A stretch of DNA of 33,061 nucleotides from Streptomyces spinoverrucosus (GTDB taxonomy: Bacteria; Actinomycetota; Actinomycetes; Streptomycetales; Streptomycetaceae). This document shows positions 15,187-23,604 of this stretch, one piece after another (the first letter of the stretch is position 1; every line of letters begins with the position of its first letter). The stretch lies in contig NZ_BJND01000082.1 in assembly GCF_006539505.1 (NCBI RefSeq), positions 1-33,061 on the forward strand, in the 5' to 3' direction. The notes beneath the pieces were generated by a model, which searched no databases, was not told the origin of the DNA, and saw only the letters and a list, made by a program, of their open reading frames with translations. Made by a program: the position numbers and the translations under genes.

Positions 15187-16383
15187 TCAGGAGCTGAGGG
15201 CGACCATGGGCGGCGTGCGGGCTGCGCGCAGCGCCGGATACAGTCCGGCGAGCGCGCCGATCAGTGTGGTTGCTGTGATTCCGGCGAGGGGAACGGCGAG
15301 GGGCATGCTGACGGGCCATCCCTGGCTCAGGGCATAGCCTGCGGTGGCGGTGAGGGCCAGTGCGACGCCGGTCAGGCCGCCCATCGCGGACAGCAGTAGT
15401 GCCTCGACGAGGAATTGGATGCTGATATGGCGGCGGGCGGCGCCCAGGGCCCGGCGCAGTCCGATTTCGCGGCGACGTTCCAGTACGGTGATGACCATGG
15501 TGTTCGCCACACCGATTCCGCCGACGAGCAGGGCGACGCAGCCCAGGCCGACGAAGAGGCCGGTGTACGACTCCAGGACGGCGTCCTTTGCGGCCAGCGC
15601 GTCCGATGGCCGACTGACCTGCACTTCTTCCGGGTGTTCCGGGTTGACCGTGCGGGGCAGCAGCGCACGTACGGCGCTCACCCGGGCGTCGGAGGAACGC
15701 TCGTAGACGGTGGTGGGGTGGCCGTCGAAACCGAGGAGGTGTTCGGCCGCTTTCTGGCCGACGAGCGCCGCCGTGTCTAGCTCCGGTGCGAGCGGTACGG
15801 GCTGGAGGGTGCCCAGCACGGTGAAGTACTGGTCGCCCAGCCATACCTGGTCGCCCGGCTGTGCCGCGAGGCGTTGGGCGGCGAGGTGGCCGAGCACTAC
15901 GGTCGGGTAGTTCTGCGGCGCCTGATCGAGCCAGTGCCCGCGCGTAACGTCGGCGCGGACGGCTTCGAGTAGATCGGGGTGAGCGGCGAACACGGTGAGG
16001 CCGCTGGTCTGCCGGGGGTCCACTCGGCTGTTGCGGTAGACCTTGGCATCGTCGATCTTGCCGACACTACCGACGGTCTCCACGCCATCAATTCTGGCGA
16101 CCATGCTCATGGCCTCGGGCGGCAGTTGTGCCTGCTCTCCAGAGAGGGACTGGCCGGGGGTGACGGTGAGCAGGTTGGTGCCGAGCCGGGACAGCTGGGC
16201 GCTGAGGTGGGCTTGGCTGGATGAGGAGATGCCGATCACGGTGACCATGGCGGCGATGCCGATGGCGATGCCCAGAGCGGACAGAACGGCCCGCAGCGGG
16301 CGGGTCCGCAGCCCGTTGCCGCCAAGCCGGACGAGGTCGGTGACGCGCAGCCGGGAGTGGTCCAGGGATGTGTGTGGTGTCAA
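15187..16383 (-). CDS. ABC exporter permease, MacB/FtsX type (398 aa)
   Basis: The membrane subunit of a MacB/LolC-type exporter that works with the ATPase encoded just upstream. One N-terminal span (AVLSALGIAIGIAAMVTVIGIS) leads to a large extracellular domain (about residues 55-265). Three C-terminal spans follow: GLFVGLGCVALLVGGIGVANTMVITVL, EALLLSAMGGLTGVALALTATAGYAL and LAGITATTLIGALAGLYPALRAA. The cytoplasmic loop ERRREIGLRRALGA is the coupling motif of this family. I choose the TTG at 16381-16383, because it overlaps the ATPase stop (TTGA) and sits 8 bp after GGAGG; the longer frame runs back into the ATPase gene. The substrate is unknown, perhaps an antimicrobial peptide or a lipid-linked compound. 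Confidence 0.9.
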   Translation of the reverse strand: MTPHTSLDHSRLRVTDLVRLGGNGLRTRPLRAVLSALGIAIGIAAMVTVIGISSSSQAHLSAQLSRLGTNLLTVTPGQSLSGEQAQLPPEAMSMVARIDGVETVGSVGKIDDAKVYRNSRVDPRQTSGLTVFAAHPDLLEAVRADVTRGHWLDQAPQNYPTVVLGHLAAQRLAAQPGDQVWLGDQYFTVLGTLQPVPLAPELDTAALVGQKAAEHLLGFDGHPTTVYERSSDARVSAVRALLPRTVNPEHPEEVQVSRPSDALAAKDAVLESYTGLFVGLGCVALLVGGIGVANTMVITVLERRREIGLRRALGAARRHISIQFLVEALLLSAMGGLTGVALALTATAGYALSQGWPVSMPLAVPLAGITATTLIGALAGLYPALRAARTPPMVALSS

Positions 16384-17129
16384 CGGGAGGCCTCCGCGGC
16401 GGTGGGGTAGGCGGAGTCGGCGATCAGGCGTCCGTCGCGTAGGGAGAGGCACCGGGGTAGGCGGGCGGCCAATTGGACATCGTGGGTGATGACCACAACG
16501 GTGGTGCCGTTGTCGTTGAGCCGGTGCAGTAGGTCCACGATGGCGCCGCCGGAATTGCTGTCGAGGGCACCGGTCGGTTCGTCGGCGAGCAGCAGAACCG
16601 GATCGCCGACCACCGCTCGGGCGATCGCGACTCGCTGCCGCTCTCCTCCCGAGAGCTGGTGGGGACGATGCCGCAGCCGGTGGCCGAGACCCACGGTGTG
16701 CAGCGCGTCACCCGCGCGTGCCCGCCGTTCCCTGCGGGGCAGGCCGGTGTACAGCAGCCCGTCGGCCACGTTGTCCAGTGCGGTGGTTCCCTCGGCGAGG
16801 TGGAAGTGCTGGAAGACGAAGCCCATGCGGTGGGCGCGCAGTGCTGAGAGCCGCCGGTCGTCGAGGGCGGCCAGGTCGTGGCCGTCAACGATGATCCGGC
16901 CCGAGCTGGGGCGGTCCAGAGTGCCGATCAAGTTGAGCAGCGTTGACTTCCCCGAACCTGAGGGGCCGGTTATCGCCACGAGTTCGCCGTAGGTGATGGA
17001 TGTGGTCACCTCCGCCAGGGCGGGGACAGGGGAGGCACTGCCGCCGTAGTAGCGGCTGACACCGTCAAGGAGGACGACCGGGGAGCTGCTTCCTGGCAGC
17101 CGGAGGGCCGGGTCGGTGCGTACGTTCAC
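16380..17129 (-). CDS. ABC exporter ATP-binding protein, MacB/LolD type (249 aa)
   Basis: The ATPase that powers the permease at 15187. It has Walker A GPSGSGKST (residues 55-63), Q-loop MGFVFQHFHL, signature LSGGERQRVAIARA, Walker B LLLADEPTGALD and the switch histidine in VVVITHD. The DEPTGALD form and the FVFQ loop are typical of the MacB/LolD exporter group. The GTG start at 17127-17129 overlaps the preceding gene's stop (GTGA), and its own stop overlaps the permease start. Lipoprotein, adaptor, ATPase and permease therefore form one coupled operon. Confidence 0.95.
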   Translation of the reverse strand: MNVRTDPALRLPGSSSPVVLLDGVSRYYGGSASPVPALAEVTTSITYGELVAITGPSGSGKSTLLNLIGTLDRPSSGRIIVDGHDLAALDDRRLSALRAHRMGFVFQHFHLAEGTTALDNVADGLLYTGLPRRERRARAGDALHTVGLGHRLRHRPHQLSGGERQRVAIARAVVGDPVLLLADEPTGALDSNSGGAIVDLLHRLNDNGTTVVVITHDVQLAARLPRCLSLRDGRLIADSAYPTAAEASR

Positions 17130-18259
17130 AGTTTCGGAACCCCCACCTTGACGCCTTCGGCGATCCCCGAACCGCTGATGGCCACTCGGCCATCGGCGAA
17201 CGCACCGGTGGTCACCTTCACGGTGGTCACGGCCTCATCGGCGACAACCTGGACGCCGAATCCTCCTCCGGGGAGGGCTTTGAGCGCCGTGACGGGTACC
17301 GAGAGCACATTCTTTGCCTCGCTCTTCCTCAGCCAGACGTCGACGTCGGTGCGCTGCAGGCCGTCCGTGTCCTTGGGCCGCTTCAGCTTCACGACGACCG
17401 GTACCACGGGCTGCTTGCCTTCCTCCTCGCGGGGAGGGGACACCTGCGAGACGGTCCCGGGCGTGCGGGTGCCGTCCGGCAGTTCCACGGTGACCTCGGT
17501 GCCTTTGACCGCGAGCTTCTGGTCGGAGACCGGAACGTCGACGCTCACCTGGTGGCCGATGGCAGTCACGGTGAGCAGCTTGGCCCCGGGCGCGAGAGTG
17601 TCGCCGACGGCCGCCCCTGTACCGGCGATGCGCACCTTTCCTGGGGCGACTGCCACGCGGCCGAGTTCGATCCTGCCCGTGACCGGCAGGCCCACGTCCT
17701 TCTGCCAGCGCTTGACCGCGGCTTCGGTCAGGTCGGTGAACTTGTCGTCCACGGTGAACCCGCCGTATCCGAGCGCGGCGAGGTTCTCCTCCAGCATCCG
17801 TACGTCCCGCCCGCCCGGCATTCCGGGGGCAAACGCGCGCCAGGTCGGGGTGCTCCCGTACATCAACAGCACTGGCTTGTCGTCCACCGCGTACAGCTTC
17901 TCCCCTCTGGCAACCGTCGTGTTGGCCGGGGGCAGCCAGGTCAGCGTGCCAGACAGGGAAGCGGAGAGGGAGCGGCGCCCGGTGTAGTCGAGCGTGCCGA
18001 ACCCACGCACCTGGGAGACCAGATCACCCTTGACGACCGGTGCTGTCGCTGGGGGAACCGCGGCGTCCTGCCCGGTGTGGGTCGGCTCCTCCTGAGCGTT
18101 GATGCAGATCACTCCTCCGGTCACGGCTGCGGTGCACAGCACGGCGACGGTGAACTGGAGAGCGGCTCGGCCACGCCACCGGCTGCGGCGGCGCCCGCGG
18201 GCGGCCGGCATGTCCCACCGCTCCTCACGGTCGGTCGTCGAATCCTCGTCGAGGGCCAC
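17126..18259 (-). CDS. Membrane fusion (adaptor) protein with peptidoglycan-binding-like domain (377 aa)
   Basis: An extracytoplasmic adaptor for the exporter. A basic N-terminus and one span (about residues 33-53, LQFTVAVLCTAAVTGGVICIN) anchor it. The outer part contains a PG_binding_1-like segment (VRMLEENLAALGYGGFTVDDKFTDLTEAAVKRWQKDVGLPVTGRIE), beta-barrel and lipoyl-like parts (VRIAGTGAAVGDTLAPGAKLLTVTA; VSVDVPVSDQKLAVKGTEVTVELPDG) and a membrane-proximal domain (VLSVPVTALKALPGGGFGVQVV). In Gram-positive bacteria such adaptors sit between the permease and the cell wall. The GTG at 18257-18259 follows GGAGGAGCGGTA and overlaps the lipoprotein stop by one base (TAGTG); the longer frame is rejected for that reason. 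Confidence 0.9.
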   Translation of the reverse strand: MALDEDSTTDREERWDMPAARGRRRSRWRGRAALQFTVAVLCTAAVTGGVICINAQEEPTHTGQDAAVPPATAPVVKGDLVSQVRGFGTLDYTGRRSLSASLSGTLTWLPPANTTVARGEKLYAVDDKPVLLMYGSTPTWRAFAPGMPGGRDVRMLEENLAALGYGGFTVDDKFTDLTEAAVKRWQKDVGLPVTGRIELGRVAVAPGKVRIAGTGAAVGDTLAPGAKLLTVTAIGHQVSVDVPVSDQKLAVKGTEVTVELPDGTRTPGTVSQVSPPREEEGKQPVVPVVVKLKRPKDTDGLQRTDVDVWLRKSEAKNVLSVPVTALKALPGGGFGVQVVADEAVTTVKVTTGAFADGRVAISGSGIAEGVKVGVPKL

Positions 18260-18786
18260 TACCGCTCCTCCCCGGACTGCCCTCGGGACTTCATGAGAAT
18301 GTCCCGGCACGCCGCGCTCGCCTTCCGGAAGGCCGCATCGCCCATGTCGAGCGAGACGCTGCCGTCGGAGCCCGGATCCGGCATGTCATAGCCGTGGTCG
18401 CGCATGCACTGGGCGAATTCCAAACGATCTTTCTGCGCCCGCGGGCCGTCCGGTGGTGCGCTTCCCACGCTGCGGCTGTTGTCGGCGCCGCCTTCCGGTG
18501 CGTACTTCTTGCATGCCTTGTCGGCCTTGTCCACCGCGCTCTTGGGGACGTCCGCCGGAATACTGCCGGACGACCCGTCACCGGTGGGATCCTCCATCGG
18601 TACGCCGTTATCCCGCATGCACTGGGCGTACTTGAGCGGGGCCTGCTGCTGGGATGCGGAGGGCGTCTCTTGCTGTTTGCCTGCGAAGGCGCCACCGGTG
18701 GCGCCGCAACCGGCCACGCCAACCAGCAGCAGTGCGGTACTCACGCCGGCCATGGCGATCCGCAGGAAAAGGGGCTTTGACGTCAT
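18259..18786 (-). CDS. Secreted lipoprotein with duplicated QCMRD motif (175 aa)
   Basis: A signal peptide ends in a lipobox (LLLVGVAGC, lipidated Cys27), so the mature protein should sit on the outer face of the membrane. After a Gln/Ser linker it has two related units: KYAQCMRDNGVPMEDPTGDG and EFAQCMRDHGYDMPDPGSDG. Each is followed by a second conserved cysteine (ADKACKKYAP; ASAACRDILM). This CMR-x-H/N-G unit is common in Streptomyces lipoproteins encoded beside adaptor/ABC exporters. The ATG at 18784-18786 is preceded by GAGG; the longer frame would bury the signal peptide. It is first in the four-gene exporter operon. A sensing or substrate-capturing role is inferred. Confidence 0.85.
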   Translation of the reverse strand: MTSKPLFLRIAMAGVSTALLLVGVAGCGATGGAFAGKQQETPSASQQQAPLKYAQCMRDNGVPMEDPTGDGSSGSIPADVPKSAVDKADKACKKYAPEGGADNSRSVGSAPPDGPRAQKDRLEFAQCMRDHGYDMPDPGSDGSVSLDMGDAAFRKASAACRDILMKSRGQSGEER

Positions 18787-18972
18787 GAAAACCTCGACTT
18801 TCTCGTCCGGTTTGCACCGGCCGCAGTGGTGGGACCGGTATTCACCCAACCCCCCAGGACATGTGGTGAACGTCTGGAGATTTCCATATGCCAGCCATAT
18901 CTCCGTCCGGGTTCAATGGTGCGGACCTCGTGGCAGGCGGGAGACGCGGCAGAGAAAGGCGGGTGTGACGGA
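18787..18972. promoter_or_regulatory. Divergent promoter region, exporter operon / two-component system
   Basis: A 186-bp spacer between the exporter operon and its likely regulators. The direct repeat CCATAT at 18884-18889 and 18895-18900 has an 11-bp period, the spacing at which OmpR/PhoB-type response regulators bind as tandem dimers. The surrounding AT-rich patch stands out from the GC-rich background. Confidence 0.55.
18884..18900. promoter_or_regulatory. Candidate response-regulator binding site (CCATAT direct repeat)
   Basis: CCATAT-gccag-CCATAT: two identical 6-mers start 11 bp apart on the same face of the helix, between the lipoprotein gene and the response regulator gene. Confidence 0.45.
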
Positions 18973-19638
18973 GTGCGGGTACTACTCGTCGAGGACGAGC
19001 CCTATCTGGCGGAGGCGGTGGCGGCAGGGCTCAGACGCGAGTCCATCGCGGTCGATCTCGCCATGGACGGGGAAGCTGCTCTGGAACGGCTGGCCGTGCA
19101 CACCTACGACGTCGTCGTTCTCGACCGTGACCTGCCCCGCAAGCACGGCGACGATGTATGTCGGCAGATGCAGAAGGAAACGCGTGCGTGCCGGGTCCTG
19201 ATGCTGACCGCGGCGGGCAGTCTGCGCGACAAGCTCACCGGCTTCGAAGCCGGCGCGGACGACTACCTCGCGAAACCGTTCGACTTCCCCGAACTGGTCG
19301 CGAGGATCAGGGCCCTGCAGCGGCGAGCGGCCACACCGACTCCACCGGTGCTGGAGCGGGCGGGGCTGCGCGTCGATGCCTTCCGCCACGAGGCCTACCG
19401 GGACGGCCGCCTGCTCCGGCTCACCCGCAAGGAGTTCGCCGTTCTGGAGATCCTCATGCACGCCGAAGGCGGGGTAATCAGTGCTGAGCAGCTTCTTGAG
19501 AAGGCTTGGGACGAGCACGCCGACCCCTTCACCAACGCCGTGCGCATCACTGTCTCCACGCTCCGGCGCAAACTCGGCGAGCCGCCCCTCGTGCACACCA
19601 TGACTGGCGTCGGCTACTACCTCGCGGAACCGCGGTGA
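18973..19638 (+). CDS. OmpR-family response regulator (221 aa)
   Basis: The receiver domain (residues 1-115) has the acidic pocket LLVEDEP, the phosphoacceptor Asp in VVVLDRDLP (D51), Thr79 (MLTA) and Lys101 (LAKPF). The winged-helix output domain begins around residue 125 and contains RLTRKEFAVLEILMHAEGGVISAEQLLEKAWDEHADPFTNAVRITVSTLRRKL and the final VGYYL hairpin. The GTG at 18973 starts the first strand (VRVLLVEDE); the upstream extension has no receiver sequence. The stop overlaps the kinase start (GTGA). It is transcribed away from the exporter operon and very probably activates it when phosphorylated. Confidence 0.95.
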   Translation: MRVLLVEDEPYLAEAVAAGLRRESIAVDLAMDGEAALERLAVHTYDVVVLDRDLPRKHGDDVCRQMQKETRACRVLMLTAAGSLRDKLTGFEAGADDYLAKPFDFPELVARIRALQRRAATPTPPVLERAGLRVDAFRHEAYRDGRLLRLTRKEFAVLEILMHAEGGVISAEQLLEKAWDEHADPFTNAVRITVSTLRRKLGEPPLVHTMTGVGYYLAEPR

Positions 19639-20897
19639 AAACCCGTTGCCGGCAGCGGCGCCGACTGACCATCCGCACTCGCCTCAGCCTCACCTACGGA
19701 GCGCTGTTCGCGCTCACCGGCGCGGTGATGCTGGCGATGGTGTACGTATTCATGAAATACGGCCCCACCTATGAGTTGCCCGACAACGTCGCTGTCACGC
19801 TTCGCTCCCCCGAGCATAGCGTCACCTCCCCCCAGGCCTCGGGCACCGGCTCGGGGCAGGCCAAGCCAACTGCCAGTGGCCTGACCTCGATCTCCATCGA
19901 CAGCAAGAAGGAACTACTCAACACCCTACTGCTGTTCAGTGCCCTCGCTCTCGTCCTACTCGTGCTGGCCGCAGTGCTCCTCGGCTGGTGGCTCGCTGGC
20001 CGTGCGCTCGCGCCCGTGCACAACATCACGCGCACGGCCCGCTCCGTCGCCGCCGGAGACCTCGACCGGCGCATCGCCCTCAGCGGTCCGCACGACGAGA
20101 TCAAGGAGCTCGCGGACACCTTCGACGCGATGCTGCAACGCCTGCACACCGCATTCCGGGCCGAACAGCACTTTGCGGCCAATGCCTCGCACGAACTACG
20201 CACACCGCTGGCCACGACGCGGACCATGCTGCAGGTGGCAATCGCAGACCCCGACCACCACGACATCCGAACCCTCGGTCCAAAGCTGCTGGAGACCAAT
20301 CAGCGCAGCATCGAGATCACCGAAGCCCTGCTCACCCTCTCGCAAGCAGACCATGGAACATTGGATGAGCAACATGTTGATCTCGCCGATGTCGTGCGGG
20401 CCGTTCTCGGTCCAGCGGACCAGCAGGCAGGGCAAGCAGGAGTACGACTGAGTGCTCGCCTGGCGCCGGCACCGTTGCTCGGGGACGAGGTCCTGCTCCG
20501 CCACATGGCGTCGAACGTGATCGACAACGCCATCCGCCACAACCATCCGCGAGGCACAGTCGACATCACCCTGATGTCCCCCGAAACCGACGGTTTGAGG
20601 TTCATTGTCCGCAACACCGGCCCGCGGCTGACTGCCGAACAGGTAGCGCGGGCGGCCGAGCCCTTCCAGCGCCTACAGCCGCGCACGGCGACCGCGGCGG
20701 GCCGCCCGGCGGGGCACGGCCTGGGACTTGCGCTCGTGCACTCCATCGCGCGGGCCCACGACGGGAACGTACACGGCAGAGCCAATCCTGAAGGCGGCCT
20801 CACCATAGAGATCACCCTGCCCCGCCACAGAGGACGCAGCGGTGGTGACGGTCAGCTGCTCCACGACAGGCGGCTCGTCCTCGGGGGTGACCGGTAG
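19635..20897 (+). CDS. Sensor histidine kinase (420 aa)
   Basis: Two membrane spans (about residues 20-41 and 97-120) enclose a short extracellular loop of about 55 residues. A HAMP linker follows (LAPVHNITRTARSVAAGDLDRRIALSGPHDEIKELADTFDAML). The phosphoacceptor motif is ANASHELRTPLA (H186), the N box is MASNVIDNAIRHN and the G2 box is GHGLGLALVHSIARAH. The small loop suggests it reads a membrane or cell-envelope signal. The kinase overlaps the regulator gene by four bases. The last 25 or so residues after IEITLPRHRG look like read-through into rearranged DNA near the IS630 end, but the catalytic domain is complete. Confidence 0.93.
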   Translation: MKTRCRQRRRLTIRTRLSLTYGALFALTGAVMLAMVYVFMKYGPTYELPDNVAVTLRSPEHSVTSPQASGTGSGQAKPTASGLTSISIDSKKELLNTLLLFSALALVLLVLAAVLLGWWLAGRALAPVHNITRTARSVAAGDLDRRIALSGPHDEIKELADTFDAMLQRLHTAFRAEQHFAANASHELRTPLATTRTMLQVAIADPDHHDIRTLGPKLLETNQRSIEITEALLTLSQADHGTLDEQHVDLADVVRAVLGPADQQAGQAGVRLSARLAPAPLLGDEVLLRHMASNVIDNAIRHNHPRGTVDITLMSPETDGLRFIVRNTGPRLTAEQVARAAEPFQRLQPRTATAAGRPAGHGLGLALVHSIARAHDGNVHGRANPEGGLTIEITLPRHRGRSGGDGQLLHDRRLVLGGDR

Positions 20898-20955
20898 CAG
20901 CGTGTAGGCGACGGCGGCCGGCCAGTCCCTGGGCGCCGACGTGGGGTGCCGTTAT

Positions 20956-22123
20956 CTGACTTCGGCTAGTTAGGGTGAGGCTGGGTCGTTGAGGGTCAGG
21001 CCGGTGCCCGCTATGAAGCCGTCGAGCGTTTCGGGCCGGTACTGGAGGCGTTTGAGCCGGTTGCGTACGAGGGCTTCGAGCCGGTCGAGAGCGACCACGG
21101 CGAGGTTGGCCAGGCTGCGCTTGACGTGCGCCCATACCCACTCGACGGGGTTGAGGTCGGGAGAGTAGGCGGGCAGCAGGAAGACCGTCAGCCAGTCACG
21201 CTCGGCGATCAGCTCACGCATGGCGTGGGAGACGTGGGTGTTGAGCCGGTCCCAGACCAGCACGATCGGCGCCTTGACGCGCTGGTGGACGCCGTCGACC
21301 AGTGCGATGAAGTCGCGCTCGCCCATGCTGCGGCGCTTGCCTTTGCCCGCTCGGTGAGTGCGCAGGCGGTGGCACAGCCGGGTGCGGGAGCCGGGCCGCA
21401 TGGCGATCAGCCCGGCCACCGACAGGCGTTCTGAGCGTCGCCCGCTCACCGTCACCTGCGGAGTGTGGCCGCGTCGGCCCCAGGTGCGTCCTTTGGGCGG
21501 CTGTCGCGTGAAGCCTGCCTCGTCCTCGAAGCAGATGTAGCCCCCGCAGGCCGCCCGGGCTCTTTTACCTCGGCCCAGGTCGCCTCCTTCCACAGGGTCA
21601 CGGCCTGCTCGTCGCGTTCGGCGACCCGCCGCGCAGGGACCTGCGGGCTGGAGCCGAGCCGGTGCATCAGCCTCGTGGCTCCCGAAACGCTGTAGGAGAT
21701 GTGGAACTTCCTGCCGATCAGCGTGGCTACCCGGGCGGCGGTCCACACCTGGTCCTCCACCCATCCGTGCGCGGCGGGTCCTTCATCGAGGTATGCGGCC
21801 AGCTTCTCCAGACAGCGCGGGGACAGCCGGCATCGCGATCCACTCGGGCCGCGGGAGGCCAGCGCCTGCTCGCCGCCGTCGCGCCACAACTGATGCCACT
21901 GATAGGCCGACTTCGGGCTCACCCGCAGGCGCCGTGCCACCTCGGGCGGCTTGATCTTGTGCTCGAACAGCTCGGCCGCCTGCATCCGCACCGTCTCCCG
22001 GCGCTGACGTCCCGCAGGGGTCAGTCCGCCCCCATCCGCATACCTCACACACCACGGAATACAGCCACTACCCCAGGCCCAGCAGGGACTTCAGGAAAGC
22101 TCACCCTGATGAGCCGAAGTCAG
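20956..22123 (-). mobile_element. IS630-family insertion sequence
   Basis: The terminal repeats read inward CTGACTTCGGCTAGTTAGGG (from 20956) and CTGACTTCGGCTCATCAGGG (from 22123). One two-frame transposase lies between them. The right flank is TA, as IS630 elements require, but the left flank is AT (with a TA one base further out), so the target duplication is not clean. The right side lies in an ISL3 transposase whose missing C-terminus does not reappear on the left. A rearrangement or deletion has therefore happened around this element. Confidence 0.88.
20970..22048 (-). CDS. IS630-family transposase, two frames joined by a likely -1 frameshift
   Basis: The first frame (GTG at 22048) carries an N-terminal helix-turn-helix (AAELFEHKIKPPEVARRLRVSPKSAYQWHQLWRDGG) and runs to TWAEVKEP, then diverges into junk and stops at 21452. 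The second frame carries the DDE catalytic part: YICFEDEAGF, VLVWDRLNTHVS and LPAYSPDLNPVEWVWAHVKR. A one-base slip back at GTA-AAA-GAG (21561-21570) joins them as VK-RARAACGGYICFEDEAG. IS630 elements commonly express their transposase by programmed -1 frameshifting on A-rich slippery sites, so this can be functional; a plain one-base deletion is the alternative. The stop is TAA at 20970-20972. Confidence 0.85.
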
Positions 22124-22131
22124 TAACTCTG

Positions 22132-23560
22132 TTGATGTTGCCCTCGACCTTGCCGGAGCTCCACTCCAGGGTGAGTCCGGCGGCGACCGCGTCGAAGTCC
22201 TGCTGGAGGCCACGGGCCAGGCTGCCCAGCGGCTTGAGCCCGGTGTGCTCGGCACAGCTGATCCAGTCGTCGAGGTCGCGGCCACGGCGCTCGGTCATCA
22301 TCCGGGCGAAGGAACGCGCGCACTCAGCGACGGCATCCAGTTCCGGGCAGCGGGACAGGAGTTTTTTGAGCTTGAGTCTGTTGCTCTCGTCGAGCTTGTC
22401 CGGGTGCGCGGTGATCAGCCAGGTGGCCTTGCGGACCGTCAGCTCGTCCGGCCTGGCGGGCGCGGGCTTGCCGCTGGCGCGGACGTCTTGCAGGTGGCGG
22501 CGGACGGTCCGCTCGCTGCCGCGGTAGCCCTGCGCACGAATCTCCACACACAGCCGAGTCGCGTCCGTGCAGCCCTCGTTCCAGCGCCGGTACAGATACG
22601 GCAGGTAGGGATGGACGCGTCCGTAGCGGCGGGAGCCCGTGCCGGAGGGCACATCATCGGGGGTGGCAGCGTGCGCATAACGGCGCACCGTCTTGCGATC
22701 GAGCCCGAGGGTCTGGGCGATGACCTGGATGGGCACGCCCTTGTCGTACAGGGCGTGCACCGCGGCATGGCGCTCACGGCGCTTGATCGCGCGCAGGCCC
22801 TCCATCGGCGCCGGCACCTCCTCGACCACGGCGTCGGGCTCCGGCCCGGTCGGGCCGTCGGCTGCCGCATCGTCGACGGGTTCGGCCAGGCACTTGCGAT
22901 GTTCGCCGACGCATTTCTCGACCGCCTCGCACAGGTTCCTCCACAGGTGTACCTGTCCGCGACCTGCGTGGCGTCGGGGCAGACGGTGCGGACGGCCTCG
23001 GCGTAGGCACTGGCCCGGTCCCGGCACACGATCTCGACGCCGGGATGGTCGCGCAGCCAGGCTATGAGGGTTTCCGCGGTGCGGTCGGACAGCACGTCCA
23101 CGCGCTCGCCGGTCTCCACGTCCAGGAGAATCGTCCCGTAGACGTGGCCTTTCTTGAACGCGAAGTCGTCGACGCCAAGTACCCGTGGGGCGGTGCCGGG
23201 CCGCTTCTCCGGGAGCCTGCGCAGCAGTCTGAGCAGGGAGTTCGCGCTGGCTGGCATGGACAAGTGTGCGGCCATCCGGGCCGCAGGTCGTCCGGCCAAG
23301 GCCAGCGCGAGCTTCTCCAGCATCCGGCGCATCAGCGGCGTCCGGCGGGCGAATCGCTCGGTCAGCCCATCCACTTGCTCAGCGAACGTCCGCCGAGAGC
23401 ACTCCGCTGCCCGGCACAGGAACCGCTGGACCTGCAGGTCGAACACGACCTCTCGGCCCGCTACCGCAAGGTCGGCCAGACGCCGTCGATACCGTCCGTG
23501 GACACGGCCGGGACGCGTACCGGGGGATGCTCTGCATGCGGCAGGATAGGCGCAACACCC
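22132..23560 (-). pseudogene. ISL3-family transposase, broken (frameshift, both ends lost)
   Basis: The sequence is recognisable from about 23560 (GRVHGRYRRRLADLAVAGREVVFDLQVQRFLC) through RRTFAEQVDGLT, VLGVDDFAFKKGHVYGTILLDV and VEIVCRDRASAYAEA. Near 22955 the frame breaks (ADRYTCGG in place of the family's ADRWHLWRNLCEAVEK); the next frame continues LWRNLCEAVEKCVGEHRK, the HTH insertion VIAQTLGLDRKTVRRYA and WSSGKVEGNINRV. There it meets the IS630 end at 22123, so the last 25-30 residues are gone. The N-terminal 40 or so residues and zinc-finger cysteines are degenerate or missing at the cas3 side. It is related to, but clearly different from, the ISL3 copy at 363. It is not functional. Confidence 0.88.
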
Positions 23561-23604
23561 TTGATTCCAGGGCGGGTTGACGTAGGGCGGGGCGGGAGCA
23601 TTCG

